Source: Planctomycetota bacterium
Lineage (GTDB): Bacteria; Planctomycetota; Phycisphaerae; Phycisphaerales; SM1A02
Length of the DNA stretch: 64,000 bases
Direction of reading: 5' to 3'
Assembly: GCA_024230295.1 (NCBI GenBank)
Contig: JAAERN010000009.1
Span: 1-64,000, forward strand
Shown here: one piece after another, positions 25,754 through 34,118 of the stretch
Numbering within the stretch: the first letter of the stretch is position 1
Layout: every line of letters begins with the position of its first letter
Program-made: the position numbers and the translations under genes
The notes under the pieces: generated by a model
What the model saw: the letters and a program-made list of their open reading frames with translations, nothing else
Database searches by the model: none
What the model was told of the DNA's origin: nothing

Positions 25754-27706
25754 ATGTCAAAAAGTAGAAACCAAGGGGGTGTTGTGCAGTCTGATGCGAC
25801 ACCAACTCTTACTCCTATGTTCTTGTGGTTACTTGGATTGTTGTTCATTCTTGTGGCTGTGGTGTTTTCGGGCCTCTTGTCCCTAAAGCAGCTTGGATTC
25901 ATTGGTGACTCACTTCCGGGGTGTGGACCAAAAAGTGCGTGTGGCGCCTTGACCAGCGGTCCCTTTGGGCGGATTCCAGGAATCGGTTGGCCAGTGTCCT
26001 ATCTCGGCCTCTCTTGGTTTCTTGGACTCACAGTTGCATGGCTTCTCGCTCGCCGTGGACTGCAAATGTCGATCGTCTGGTTGATTCGGTTGGGAGCGGT
26101 GGGGAGTCTTGGATTTGTTCTGATAATGGTTGCCAAGGGCCAAATCTGTCCTTATTGCCTCGTTGTTCATCTTGGTAACTTCGCGTTTTGGATTGTCGTC
26201 GAGAACGCTCGGCGGCAAAGCGCTCCATCGAACGCTGTGGTTGGTGGGGTTGCCGCCTTTCTTCTTGCCACGCTAGTGTTGGCTGGCGCGCAGATCGTTC
26301 AATCATCAAACAAGGCAATTCGTGCCGCTGAAGAAGAAGACCTTCTTGTTCAGAAGGTATTAGATCAATCCAACACTGCTACCAAAACCACGGCACCAGT
26401 AGATGAACCACAACAGGAAACAACCCCTGATACTTCACCGGGTGAACCTATTGACGATGTTACGAACGATGATTCTGATACAACATCCAAGCGGGATCTC
26501 TTGGCATCTCGTTGGCTGACAGGTGATGCTGATGCGCCAGTCCATGTCGTGATGATCAGTGACTATCAATGTCCAGATTGTCGATCTTTCGAGAAAGAAA
26601 TTCAACGAGTCCTTGATCGGCGGGGCGATGTTTCGTTGTCAATCAAGCACTTTCCAATGTGCACTGACTGCAACAAACATATGAAGAAGACTTTGCACCA
26701 CAACGCTTGTTGGGCAGCACGATCCGCTGAGGCAGCTGGAATTCTCGGTGGAGAAGAAGCTTTTTGGGAAATGCACCGTTGGCTCTTTGAGAACCGTGGA
26801 CAGTTTCCAAATGGTCAACTTCCCCCTATCGTCGAAGAACTTGGATTCGATCCCATGATCTTCCAAGAGATCATGACAAGTGATGAGACGTTGGAACGGG
26901 TTAAGTCTGATGTTAATGATGGTGTTGAACTTGGTCTCTTCTTTACGCCAATGATCTTCGTCAATGGAGTTGAAGTAAAATGGCAACTTCTTCAGACTTC
27001 ATTGACACCTACGGTGGATCGAATTGCCGAGGCAATCGCCAGTGGCCGTGCTACGGCAGATCGCGTTACTCCACCAGTTGGTATTGAAAAGTTCGTTGCT
27101 GACTGGCGGGACGGTCGGCGCAAGCAAATTCGACCATCCAACCGTGAATTCCTTCGGCCGAACGTGTCGACTGATGCTCCACATATCACCGCATTCATTG
27201 ACTTCATTAGCCCAAACACCGCGACGTTTTTGCATAAAATTCGCGAGTGGGAGTCTGAGAATGGATTAACCAATCTTCAACTTCGCGTCACACCATTGAA
27301 TCACGACTGTAATCCAGGTCTTCCAGAACGCATCAAAGATAGAGCTGGATCTTGTATGGCTGCACGGGCCCTTAAAGCAGCTGGTCTTATTGGTGGCAAT
27401 CAATCAGCCTTTGATATGGCTTGGTGGTTGATCGATAATGGCCCATCACTTGGAGAAATGGACGAGCAAACCATCGTCGATCAGGCTGCAAGTTTTGGAA
27501 TCGATGCCGGTCGATTTCAATCGGCCATGAACTCTGCTGGTGTGGATCAATTAATTGCGCAGGATATTGCCGAATTCAACCGACTGAAGTTCCGGGGCAT
27601 TCCATCTATTCTTGTTCAAAATAGGTTGATCCCCCGAATGAATGTTGAAGACATCTATCTTTTGGGACCCGTTCTTGATGAGGTTCTATCCAAGAAAACA
27701 AACTGA
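25754..27706 (+). CDS. VKOR domain fused to two DsbA-like domains
   Basis: 650 residues. Residues about 22-185 are a vitamin K epoxide reductase-like membrane domain with loop cysteines C57 and C63 and the active CPYC (132-135). A threonine/aspartate-rich linker (about 195-250) leads to a DsbA/thioredoxin-like domain with CPDC (273-276) and extra cysteines in PMCTDCNKH. A second DsbA-like domain starts near 475, but its active-site position reads SPNT (486-489), so it lacks the redox pair. The enzyme should form disulfides in exported proteins using quinone. GGAG lies upstream of ATG. Third codon positions look more AT-rich than in neighbours, by eye. Confidence 0.85.
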   Translation: MSKSRNQGGVVQSDATPTLTPMFLWLLGLLFILVAVVFSGLLSLKQLGFIGDSLPGCGPKSACGALTSGPFGRIPGIGWPVSYLGLSWFLGLTVAWLLARRGLQMSIVWLIRLGAVGSLGFVLIMVAKGQICPYCLVVHLGNFAFWIVVENARRQSAPSNAVVGGVAAFLLATLVLAGAQIVQSSNKAIRAAEEEDLLVQKVLDQSNTATKTTAPVDEPQQETTPDTSPGEPIDDVTNDDSDTTSKRDLLASRWLTGDADAPVHVVMISDYQCPDCRSFEKEIQRVLDRRGDVSLSIKHFPMCTDCNKHMKKTLHHNACWAARSAEAAGILGGEEAFWEMHRWLFENRGQFPNGQLPPIVEELGFDPMIFQEIMTSDETLERVKSDVNDGVELGLFFTPMIFVNGVEVKWQLLQTSLTPTVDRIAEAIASGRATADRVTPPVGIEKFVADWRDGRRKQIRPSNREFLRPNVSTDAPHITAFIDFISPNTATFLHKIREWESENGLTNLQLRVTPLNHDCNPGLPERIKDRAGSCMAARALKAAGLIGGNQSAFDMAWWLIDNGPSLGEMDEQTIVDQAASFGIDAGRFQSAMNSAGVDQLIAQDIAEFNRLKFRGIPSILVQNRLIPRMNVEDIYLLGPVLDEVLSKKTN

Positions 27707-27727
27707 CTTGGCGGTCAAGGAACCTGA

Positions 27728-28888
27728 CTACTCGGTCGGTTGCACCTTGACGATTTGGCCGGACCGTTGATATGGCCCTGAGAAGACACACGCAAGTATC
27801 TCTCCATTCGGACCAGTTCCAAATGAACTTGGAAAGAGTCGCTTGGAGCCTGTGATTTCCTTCGTATGGAAGGCTCCTGTTGAATCTCGACACGCACCCC
27901 ACAATCGTCCACTCATGTAGTCGCCGTAGATGTACACGCCATCAAGTGATGGATACTCTGAGCCCCGGTACACCGATCCTCCGGTAACCGATCCTCCTTC
28001 TCCGCGCCCGTATTCGATCACCGGATCAACGAGATCCTTTGGCTCGTCTTCTAATGATTGAAACAAATGGCGACCCTCTCGAAGATTCCATCCATAGTTT
28101 CCACCACGACGAATGATGTCGATTTCCTCCCATGCGTTTTGACCAACATCACCAGCCCATAACTCGCCGGTCTTTGGATCAAACGACATTCGCCATACAT
28201 TCCGAAGACCAAAGGCCCATATCTCTGGTCGAACGTCCTTCTGATCCAAGAATGGGTTGTCCTTCGGAATCAGATATGGAGTGTCTTTGGTAGCGCCAGA
28301 GACATCCAACCTCACAATCGTCCCAAGAAGATTGCTCTTGTCTTGGCCATTGCCATGGGGATCGTTTGCACTACCCCCATCTCCAACTGACAAATACAGC
28401 ATGTGATCGGGTCCAAAGAGAACCGTGCCGCCATTGTGATTGCCATATGGTTGATTAATTGTCAATAGAACTTCTTCCGACTCTGGATCGATGACTGTTG
28501 ATTCTTTTGGTCGTGTAAACCTCGAGAGAACTGTTCGTCGAGGTTTGCTTAGAGATTTGTACACATAACACACACCGGTTTCCTTCCACCTTGGGTGCAA
28601 CGCCACAGATAGAAGACCTTCCTCGCTGTTTCGGGTAGATACAACTCCCCGGAGGTCGAGTAGCAGTTCGTCCGTTCCATGATTCAGTGGTGCTCGAAGA
28701 ATGCGGCCCGACCGTTCAACAACGAGAATCGAATCTTTGTCACCGGGAATGGTGAGGACTTGAATTGGTTCGCGATACGTGCGGCCCCGAAGAACAGGAA
28801 CTGTCTTAACGGATGGAATCTCGCACGCTGTTGTCGGAGCTGTCGGATCTTGTGAACCCAGAACCATCAATAGGAGGATTTTAATCAT
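27728..28888 (-). CDS. secreted PQQ-type glucose/sorbosone dehydrogenase-like protein
   Basis: 386 residues from ATG 28888, five bases after the stop of the upstream gene and giving a signal peptide (MIKILLLMVLGSQ); the track's start lies inside that upstream gene. The body is a six-bladed propeller of the aldose-sugar/sorbosone dehydrogenase family: GLLSVALHPRW, HNGGTVLFGPDHMLYLSVGDGG, EIWAFGLRNVWRMSFDP, GDVGQNAWEEIDI and GGNYGWN. PQQ is the usual cofactor. The sugar substrate is unknown. Confidence 0.88.
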   Translation of the reverse strand: MIKILLLMVLGSQDPTAPTTACEIPSVKTVPVLRGRTYREPIQVLTIPGDKDSILVVERSGRILRAPLNHGTDELLLDLRGVVSTRNSEEGLLSVALHPRWKETGVCYVYKSLSKPRRTVLSRFTRPKESTVIDPESEEVLLTINQPYGNHNGGTVLFGPDHMLYLSVGDGGSANDPHGNGQDKSNLLGTIVRLDVSGATKDTPYLIPKDNPFLDQKDVRPEIWAFGLRNVWRMSFDPKTGELWAGDVGQNAWEEIDIIRRGGNYGWNLREGRHLFQSLEDEPKDLVDPVIEYGRGEGGSVTGGSVYRGSEYPSLDGVYIYGDYMSGRLWGACRDSTGAFHTKEITGSKRLFPSSFGTGPNGEILACVFSGPYQRSGQIVKVQPTE

Positions 28889-28893
28889 GAAGA

Positions 28894-30378
28894 TCAGTGT
28901 ATTGAAATCAACAGAACAATGGTCCACCACAGAATCATGATCGTGCCAGACCAAATCCAAGTGCGCTTGGACTGCGTCATGAAGAACACCACAGAAACTG
29001 CTTCAACCGCCAACACAGTGATCCAAGGCAACCCATCAATGTGAATTCCCGATCCTGGAAGTTCGGCGATCTCATTGACCATGACCCACAAAATGTTGCT
29101 GACGAACTCCAGTAGGTGTCCACATATCTGAAATAGTGGATCAATAAAACTACATACGAGTCGCACATATCCGAGAAGTAAGATCACAACCATGACAGGA
29201 GTCAACAGCAGTGTTGCTGGAATTCCAATCAGGCTATACACACCAAAATGCATGATGGACAACGGAGTCGCAACACACCAAGACACGGTCGCCGCTCGGA
29301 TCGCAGTCTTCCAAAGTGCGAGGTGGTCCTCATGAGAATCTGTTCGCTTTGCCCATTGTGGAAGTATCCAAATCAAGGCTGCGACAACAACGAAACTTAA
29401 TTGAAACCCAGGCCGGATGATCGCCAGTGGTTCCGTGTACAGAATCACTACAACTGCTATTGAAAACGTTGTTGCTGCCGATATTCTCCATCGAGATCCC
29501 AGCATGATCGACCCACCAATCACCATTACCGCTGATCGAAGTATGGGTGTGCGAACTGTCACCAAAACAACCATCAAGAGGACTCCAACAACAGTCAGTA
29601 CAGATGCCCCTTGAGGTGACGCCCCCATCACACGTGCCAGCATGATCACCACTCCACATATGACCGACAGATGAAGACCACTCACCGCAAGGAGATGTGC
29701 TGTGCCGGTATTTCGAAATGGATCTGCAATGTGATCCCATTGTGCATTTCTATCTCCGAGGACAATCGCCAAAGAGAGTGACTGCGTCTCGATTGAAGAA
29801 ACTGGTTCAGATACCAATACACGTCGAGCTGACTTTTTCACAGCTTCGCTGACTTGAACGAAATCGGATGCTGGTTCTATGAGTGAAATATGAAGTGGGT
29901 CCACAATGAACAGCCTGGCGCGATGTCGTCCGAATCGCTTGTCAACTCGGATTCGTGCCAGACACTGAACAACTTGGCCTGGCTCAACCCATTGGGGCGA
30001 TCCCACAAGGAGTGCTGATCCTGTGCTGGGTGTCCACAATCCTGCGTGTCTGACAGATTCGACATGACACAACAAGGCATATCCTGCTTCAGCAGAAACG
30101 CTGATGCGAACTTCCACCGGACCAGATCTCTGTGACCCGAGAAATTGAAGAATGTGTTCTGGTGGCTGAACTTGACTGGCGGCTGCCGATCTTCCACTCG
30201 AAAGTAGCACAACCACAATGAACAAACATCGCTGCATGGCGGGTCCACCATGGCAAATGGATAGTGCCCACCAGGGGGTACCAAGGAGCAGAATCGTGTA
30301 CCACAGCCACCATGGCAGATTGAACCAGACACCCATAATCGCCCCAACGATCCACGCAGCTGCCACATACGAAATCAA
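28894..30378 (-). CDS. ComEC/Rec2-like competence membrane protein without the hydrolase domain
   Basis: 494 residues. An N-terminal pair of membrane helices precedes a soluble OB-like part (about 95-190). The ComEC competence core follows, marked by FRNTGTAHLLAVSGLHLSVICG and a run of about eight membrane segments through PGFQLSFVVVAALIW. ComEC normally ends in a metallo-beta-lactamase-like domain; here the protein stops after the last membrane segment. The track's start is TTG; GTG 30366 is an alternative. It may conduct single-stranded DNA across the inner membrane. Divergent from holB. Confidence 0.82.
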   Translation of the reverse strand: MISYVAAAWIVGAIMGVWFNLPWWLWYTILLLGTPWWALSICHGGPAMQRCLFIVVVLLSSGRSAAASQVQPPEHILQFLGSQRSGPVEVRISVSAEAGYALLCHVESVRHAGLWTPSTGSALLVGSPQWVEPGQVVQCLARIRVDKRFGRHRARLFIVDPLHISLIEPASDFVQVSEAVKKSARRVLVSEPVSSIETQSLSLAIVLGDRNAQWDHIADPFRNTGTAHLLAVSGLHLSVICGVVIMLARVMGASPQGASVLTVVGVLLMVVLVTVRTPILRSAVMVIGGSIMLGSRWRISAATTFSIAVVVILYTEPLAIIRPGFQLSFVVVAALIWILPQWAKRTDSHEDHLALWKTAIRAATVSWCVATPLSIMHFGVYSLIGIPATLLLTPVMVVILLLGYVRLVCSFIDPLFQICGHLLEFVSNILWVMVNEIAELPGSGIHIDGLPWITVLAVEAVSVVFFMTQSKRTWIWSGTIMILWWTIVLLISIH

Positions 30379-30440
30379 TCCCGTGGTGCGAGGGATGTTT
30401 GCGCGAATTGGAGGCTGGCTTGAATGGTGGCATGCTCCCT

Positions 30441-30453
30441 AGAGAATTTCTCT
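30441..30453. promoter_or_regulatory. 13-bp palindrome between comEC-like gene and holB
   Basis: AGAGAATTTCTCT is a perfect palindrome around one central T, in the 125-base gap between the divergent comEC-like and holB genes. Its location fits an operator, but nothing identifies the binding protein, and a 6-bp arm can arise by chance. Confidence 0.25.
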
Positions 30454-30503
30454 GTTCGCACAATCCTGCCAAAACGCAGGTCAATTCGTGCGATACTGCC
30501 ACG

Positions 30504-31571
30504 ATGCCACCGGTGTTTGGACATCACAGAGCTATTCAGACGCTGACCGCTGCGATTGATGCTGGTCGCATGCACCACGCTTGGATTTTCTCGGGACCCA
30601 CTGGGATTGGAAAGTTCCTTCTTGCAAAGGAAACTGGGGCGATTTTGATCGAGGGTCGTGCTGCGAAACCACTTGGAACTGGTCTACGACCTGATTCAAA
30701 CTGTGGGCGACTTTTGGCCTCTGAAAGTCATCCCGACCTTCATGTCATCCATCGGAAACTTGCTGCTTTGAGCAGCAATCCGAGCCTTCGCGAACGAAAG
30801 CAGATGAATATTCCGTTGGATCTTCTTCGTGAAACGATGCTCGGTGGTCGCACATCGGATGGACGTATTCACGAAGCTGCTGCCTATAGAACGCCAGCAC
30901 TCTCGGACCGAAAAGTTTTCATCATCAATGAAGCAGAACTTCTCGACGCCTCGGGACAGAATGCACTTCTCAAGACGCTTGAAGAACCTCCATCGGAAAC
31001 GTACATCTTCCTTGTCACCAACCGACCTGAGCGACTTCTTCCGACAATCTGGAGTCGTTGCCAACATCTTCCGATGGCCCCACTCGAACCAAGCGAAATG
31101 CAATCGTGGATGCGCGAAACGGCATTTGAGGCAGAGGGGGATGATTTGGAACTCATCCTCGACTTTGCCGAGGGGTCACCTGGAATGGCATTTATGGCGC
31201 ATGATCGAAACGCCTTGGAGTGGATTCGATCACTCAATCCGCTCTTGCAGAATCTTGATCAAGGACAGTGGTCCGAGGGCATTGCTACTGGCTTCTTTGA
31301 ACGGATCGATGCGTATGCCAAAGCCGTCGTTTCAGAAAACCCAAAGTCCAGCAAGAGTGCTGCCAATCTTGAGGCATGTGAAACAATGCTTCGAATCATC
31401 GGTCGCCATGAACGGCTTGCGCTTCGTCGCGCCACAGACGTGAATGTGATGGTCCGACACTGCGGCATCATCGATCGCATTGCCGATGCCGAGCAACAAA
31501 TGCAGTCGGGGCTCAATCTCAAACATGTACTAGAAGGTTTGACGGCCGAGTGGGCGGGATCATCATCCTGA
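30504..31571 (+). CDS. holB: DNA polymerase III delta-prime subunit
   Basis: 355 residues from ATG 30504; the longer ORF begins inside the divergent gene's leader. AAA+ clamp-loader features are MHHAWIFSGPTGIGKFLLA (Walker A-like), IINEAELLDASGQNALLKTLEEPP (Walker B and sensor region) and LPTIWSRCQHLPMAP. The zinc-module cysteines of DnaX/HolB are mostly missing: only one remains in DSNCGRLL. The subunit would load the sliding clamp with DnaX and HolA. It overlaps the end of the convergent lgt gene by 9 bases. Confidence 0.9.
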   Translation: MPPVFGHHRAIQTLTAAIDAGRMHHAWIFSGPTGIGKFLLAKETGAILIEGRAAKPLGTGLRPDSNCGRLLASESHPDLHVIHRKLAALSSNPSLRERKQMNIPLDLLRETMLGGRTSDGRIHEAAAYRTPALSDRKVFIINEAELLDASGQNALLKTLEEPPSETYIFLVTNRPERLLPTIWSRCQHLPMAPLEPSEMQSWMRETAFEAEGDDLELILDFAEGSPGMAFMAHDRNALEWIRSLNPLLQNLDQGQWSEGIATGFFERIDAYAKAVVSENPKSSKSAANLEACETMLRIIGRHERLALRRATDVNVMVRHCGIIDRIADAEQQMQSGLNLKHVLEGLTAEWAGSSS

Positions 31572-32570
31572 TCTTCGGGACGATGGCCCAATACCACCAA
31601 CTGGAAGATCTGAACGGCTCGAACACACGGCAACGAGGATGATTCCAATCAGGATCATGCCAACGCTCAAAAGTTGGCCCCGCTGAAGTCCGAGCACCAG
31701 CGATACACCTTCATCTGGTTGCCGCACAAGCTCAGTGATAACTCTAAGAATGCCGTAGGCGATCAGAAATGATCCGGACACAATGCCCGGCTTTCGTGGT
31801 TTCCACCATATGAAAATGAGAATCAACAAGAGAACCGGACCATCGCTTATTGCCTGAACAAGCTGCGATGGCCACCACGCCGTCAAGTGTGGCACTATGG
31901 ACTCTGTGATTACAGGGTCGCCTTCCTTGATCGCAGTAACAACTGCTTCGTGAATCGTTTCCTGACCACCGACGCTCGCTTGCACACTTGAAATGTCTAT
32001 TGTTCCCAAGAGCACTTCATCTGGATACTTAACACTCCACCATGGTGGATTGGTTTGGGCAGCATCAGAAAGTCGCTTGCCCCATAACTCACCGTTAATA
32101 AAGTTGGCAATGCGACCCAGAAAGAGTCCAGGACACGCCGCTAAAGCAACCAGATCAACGACGTGCATTGCAGGCAGTGCATGTCGCCTCGCGAATATGA
32201 TCATCGCGACGACAACTCCGATGATTCCACCGTGGCTGGCCATGCCTCCCCGATGAATCGCCAACAGTTCCCACCAGGGTGGACTTGCTGAGAATGAGAT
32301 AAGAATCTCTGGCTGGTAGAAAAACGCATATCCGAGCCGACCACCCACCAGCACGCCAACCACGCAGTACACCACGAGATCACCCACGGCGGCCTCGGGA
32401 ACCAGTGATCGTCCAGTCCTCGCCATCCATCGAATCAGAAGCCACGCAATGACAAAGCCGGCCAGATAGGCGAGCCCATACCACCGAATGCCCCAATCCG
32501 AGGACAGTGGTATGGCAACCGGATCGAGTCGGTGCAAGTACGATTCAGCGATGAAGTATGTCACAGGCAT
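31563..32570 (-). CDS. lgt: prolipoprotein diacylglyceryl transferase
   Basis: 335 residues from ATG 32570. Lgt moves a diacylglyceryl group from phosphatidylglycerol to the lipobox cysteine of prolipoproteins. Family marks are WGIRWYGLAYLAGF, MASHGGIIG, the signature GRIANFINGELWG, and GILRVITELVRQPD at the end, among about seven membrane segments. It is longer than E. coli Lgt (291), mainly from an insertion of roughly 45 residues after the signature (about 185-240) that would lie in the periplasmic head. Several lipobox proteins occur in this window. Confidence 0.95.
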   Translation of the reverse strand: MPVTYFIAESYLHRLDPVAIPLSSDWGIRWYGLAYLAGFVIAWLLIRWMARTGRSLVPEAAVGDLVVYCVVGVLVGGRLGYAFFYQPEILISFSASPPWWELLAIHRGGMASHGGIIGVVVAMIIFARRHALPAMHVVDLVALAACPGLFLGRIANFINGELWGKRLSDAAQTNPPWWSVKYPDEVLLGTIDISSVQASVGGQETIHEAVVTAIKEGDPVITESIVPHLTAWWPSQLVQAISDGPVLLLILIFIWWKPRKPGIVSGSFLIAYGILRVITELVRQPDEGVSLVLGLQRGQLLSVGMILIGIILVAVCSSRSDLPVGGIGPSSRRSG

Positions 32571-32642
32571 GGTGGGAACCCGGCGTCGGGCTGATGGTTG
32601 TACCACGAATGTTCTGAGGTCGCGATGGTATGGAGTAGGTTC

Positions 32643-33683
32643 ATGAATTCAGACACTGAATCCTGGGATGCCAAGGAAGTACTCCTCGCACTCTTTGAAG
32701 GCAAGCACCTCGATACGCCAACAACAACCGACCTATTCGAGGCGATGATGGCCGGGACCATCGAGTCAACACAGATTGCGGCAGTCCTCACTATCCTCGC
32801 GCTTCGGGGCCCAGAGACCGAAGAACTTGCTGCAGCAGCCGGTGTCATGCGATCGCATGTCACACCAATCCCGACCGCGGTCGATCCGAACAGCATTGTC
32901 GACACAGCCGGAACCGGTGGAGCCCCAAAGACGTTCAATGTGTCAACCGCGGCCGCCATCGTCGCTGCCGGTGCCGGTATTCCCGTCGCCAAGCACGGGA
33001 ATCGATCCAGAACGGGTCGTGGCTCAGCCGAAGTACTTGCAGACCTCGGTGTAGACATTGATGCGCTTCCGGAGACTCAGGGCCGGTGCCTCGAGGAGGC
33101 CGGAATCTGTTTCTGCTTCGCCATCCACCACCACCCGGCAACCAAGCATGTCGTGCCAATCCGCCGGTCACTCGGATTCCCGACCATTTTTAATCTCTTA
33201 GGACCCCTGACAAATCCAGCAGCCGCGACAAGGCAGTTGCTGGGCGTCTGGGACCACCGTTACGGCGAGCGAGTTGCCCTCGCCTTACGGTCGCTGGGCT
33301 CTCAGCGAGCCCTTGTGGCCCACTCACAGGATGGATTAGATGAGATCTCCATTTCAGCGCCGACCACAATCTGGCAGCTGGTAGGTGACCGTGTCGAAGA
33401 GCAGATTCTCCGACCTGAAGATGTGGGCCTCAAAACGCACCCGATCGAGACGGTCACAGCCCGCGATCTAGACCATGCCACCGTGCTCATTCGTAGCGTC
33501 CTCGATGGCACAGAGAAGGGGCCACCTCTTGACATGGTGCTGATCAACGCAGCGGCAGCAGTCCTGGCCAGTGGAACGGTTGAATCGTTGGCTGAAGGCG
33601 TTGAGCGTAGCCGGGAAGCCATCGAGAGCGGGGCGGCGATGAGCAGTTTGTCGCGGCTCTGTGAGGTCAGTCAAGAAGGGTGA
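32643..33683 (+). CDS. trpD: anthranilate phosphoribosyltransferase
   Basis: 346 residues from ATG 32643, with GGAG seven bases upstream. TrpD makes phosphoribosyl-anthranilate in tryptophan synthesis. The PRPP-binding glycine loop DTAGTGGAPKTFNVSTAAA, KHGNRSRTGRGSAEVL, and FAIHHHPATKHVVPIRRSLGFPTIFNLLGPLTNPA are all characteristic. No other trp gene is adjacent, so the pathway is dispersed. The gene diverges from lgt and ends at the long gene-free stretch before dnaA. Confidence 0.95.
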   Translation: MNSDTESWDAKEVLLALFEGKHLDTPTTTDLFEAMMAGTIESTQIAAVLTILALRGPETEELAAAAGVMRSHVTPIPTAVDPNSIVDTAGTGGAPKTFNVSTAAAIVAAGAGIPVAKHGNRSRTGRGSAEVLADLGVDIDALPETQGRCLEEAGICFCFAIHHHPATKHVVPIRRSLGFPTIFNLLGPLTNPAAATRQLLGVWDHRYGERVALALRSLGSQRALVAHSQDGLDEISISAPTTIWQLVGDRVEEQILRPEDVGLKTHPIETVTARDLDHATVLIRSVLDGTEKGPPLDMVLINAAAAVLASGTVESLAEGVERSREAIESGAAMSSLSRLCEVSQEG

Positions 33684-33747
33684 TTGCTGCCGTTTGTTAT
33701 GTGTTGAGTCCCCAGTGGATTATCTCTCCTCCCTCCTAGTAATGTCC

Positions 33748-33965
33748 CTGTCGGTTGGGGACACAAGGGCCACGAAGACGCGGAAACACTTGGAGTCAAG
33801 AACCTTGGAGGCAGGTCGGCACCACCCACATCCTGTCGGTTTCCCTGTCGATTCCATCTACTTATTGGGTAGAAGACTTCTGAAGCGAACAACTCGGCTG
33901 TCGCCACCGTCGATATGCCAACTCAACTGTCGGCGAACAGACCACCAAGAGAAAACAAACGACAG
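33748..33965. repeat. cluster of six CTGTCG motifs near dnaA
   Basis: CTGTCG occurs at 33748, 33833, 33845, 33898 and 33927 on the plus strand and once inverted (CGACAG) at 33960. Two copies lie in a longer shared unit, ACTCggCTGTCGcC (33892) and ACTCaaCTGTCGgC (33921), spaced 29 bases. Chance would give about 0.1 copy per strand in 435 bases. Spacing is irregular, so it resembles a protein-binding cluster more than a tandem array. Confidence 0.5.
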
Positions 33966-34057
33966 GCCACACACAACTCATACATCACAAGTGTGAGGTG
34001 TCTTTGTTGGCAGAGAAGGGGGCATGTTGTGTGACGGGAGGGGTCTGAGTTGGCGGT

Positions 34058-34110
34058 GTGTTTGCCTTTTTATCTCTACTCTTGGGGAGAAGAAACGCAA
34101 AAGCAAACAC
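34058..34110. terminator. possible dnaA terminator stem (8 bp, long loop)
   Basis: GTGTTTGC (34058-34065) and GCAAACAC (34103-34110) are exact reverse complements beginning 8 bases past the dnaA stop. The 37-base loop is long for a terminator and no clear U run follows on the minus strand, so it is a weak candidate. Confidence 0.25.
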
Positions 34111-34118
34111 GTGGTCCA

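Larger units (their letters stand above)
33684..34118. other. 435-base gene-free stretch between convergent trpD and dnaA
   Basis: This is the longest stretch without a supported gene. It holds a cluster of six CTGTCG hexamers, a small hairpin TGTCCC/GGGACA at 33743-33763 just after trpD, an 11-base palindrome AGAAGACTTCT at 33871, AT-rich runs near 33950 and 34065, and an 8-bp inverted repeat close to the dnaA stop. No consensus DnaA box (TTATCCACA) was found. It could hold terminators and a regulatory or origin-like element. Confidence 0.5.

Noticed and set aside
25747-25767. Six-codon ATG frame just before the VKOR gene
   Set aside because: Overlaps the real start, and the Shine-Dalgarno spacing suits the VKOR ATG; no sign of a leader peptide.
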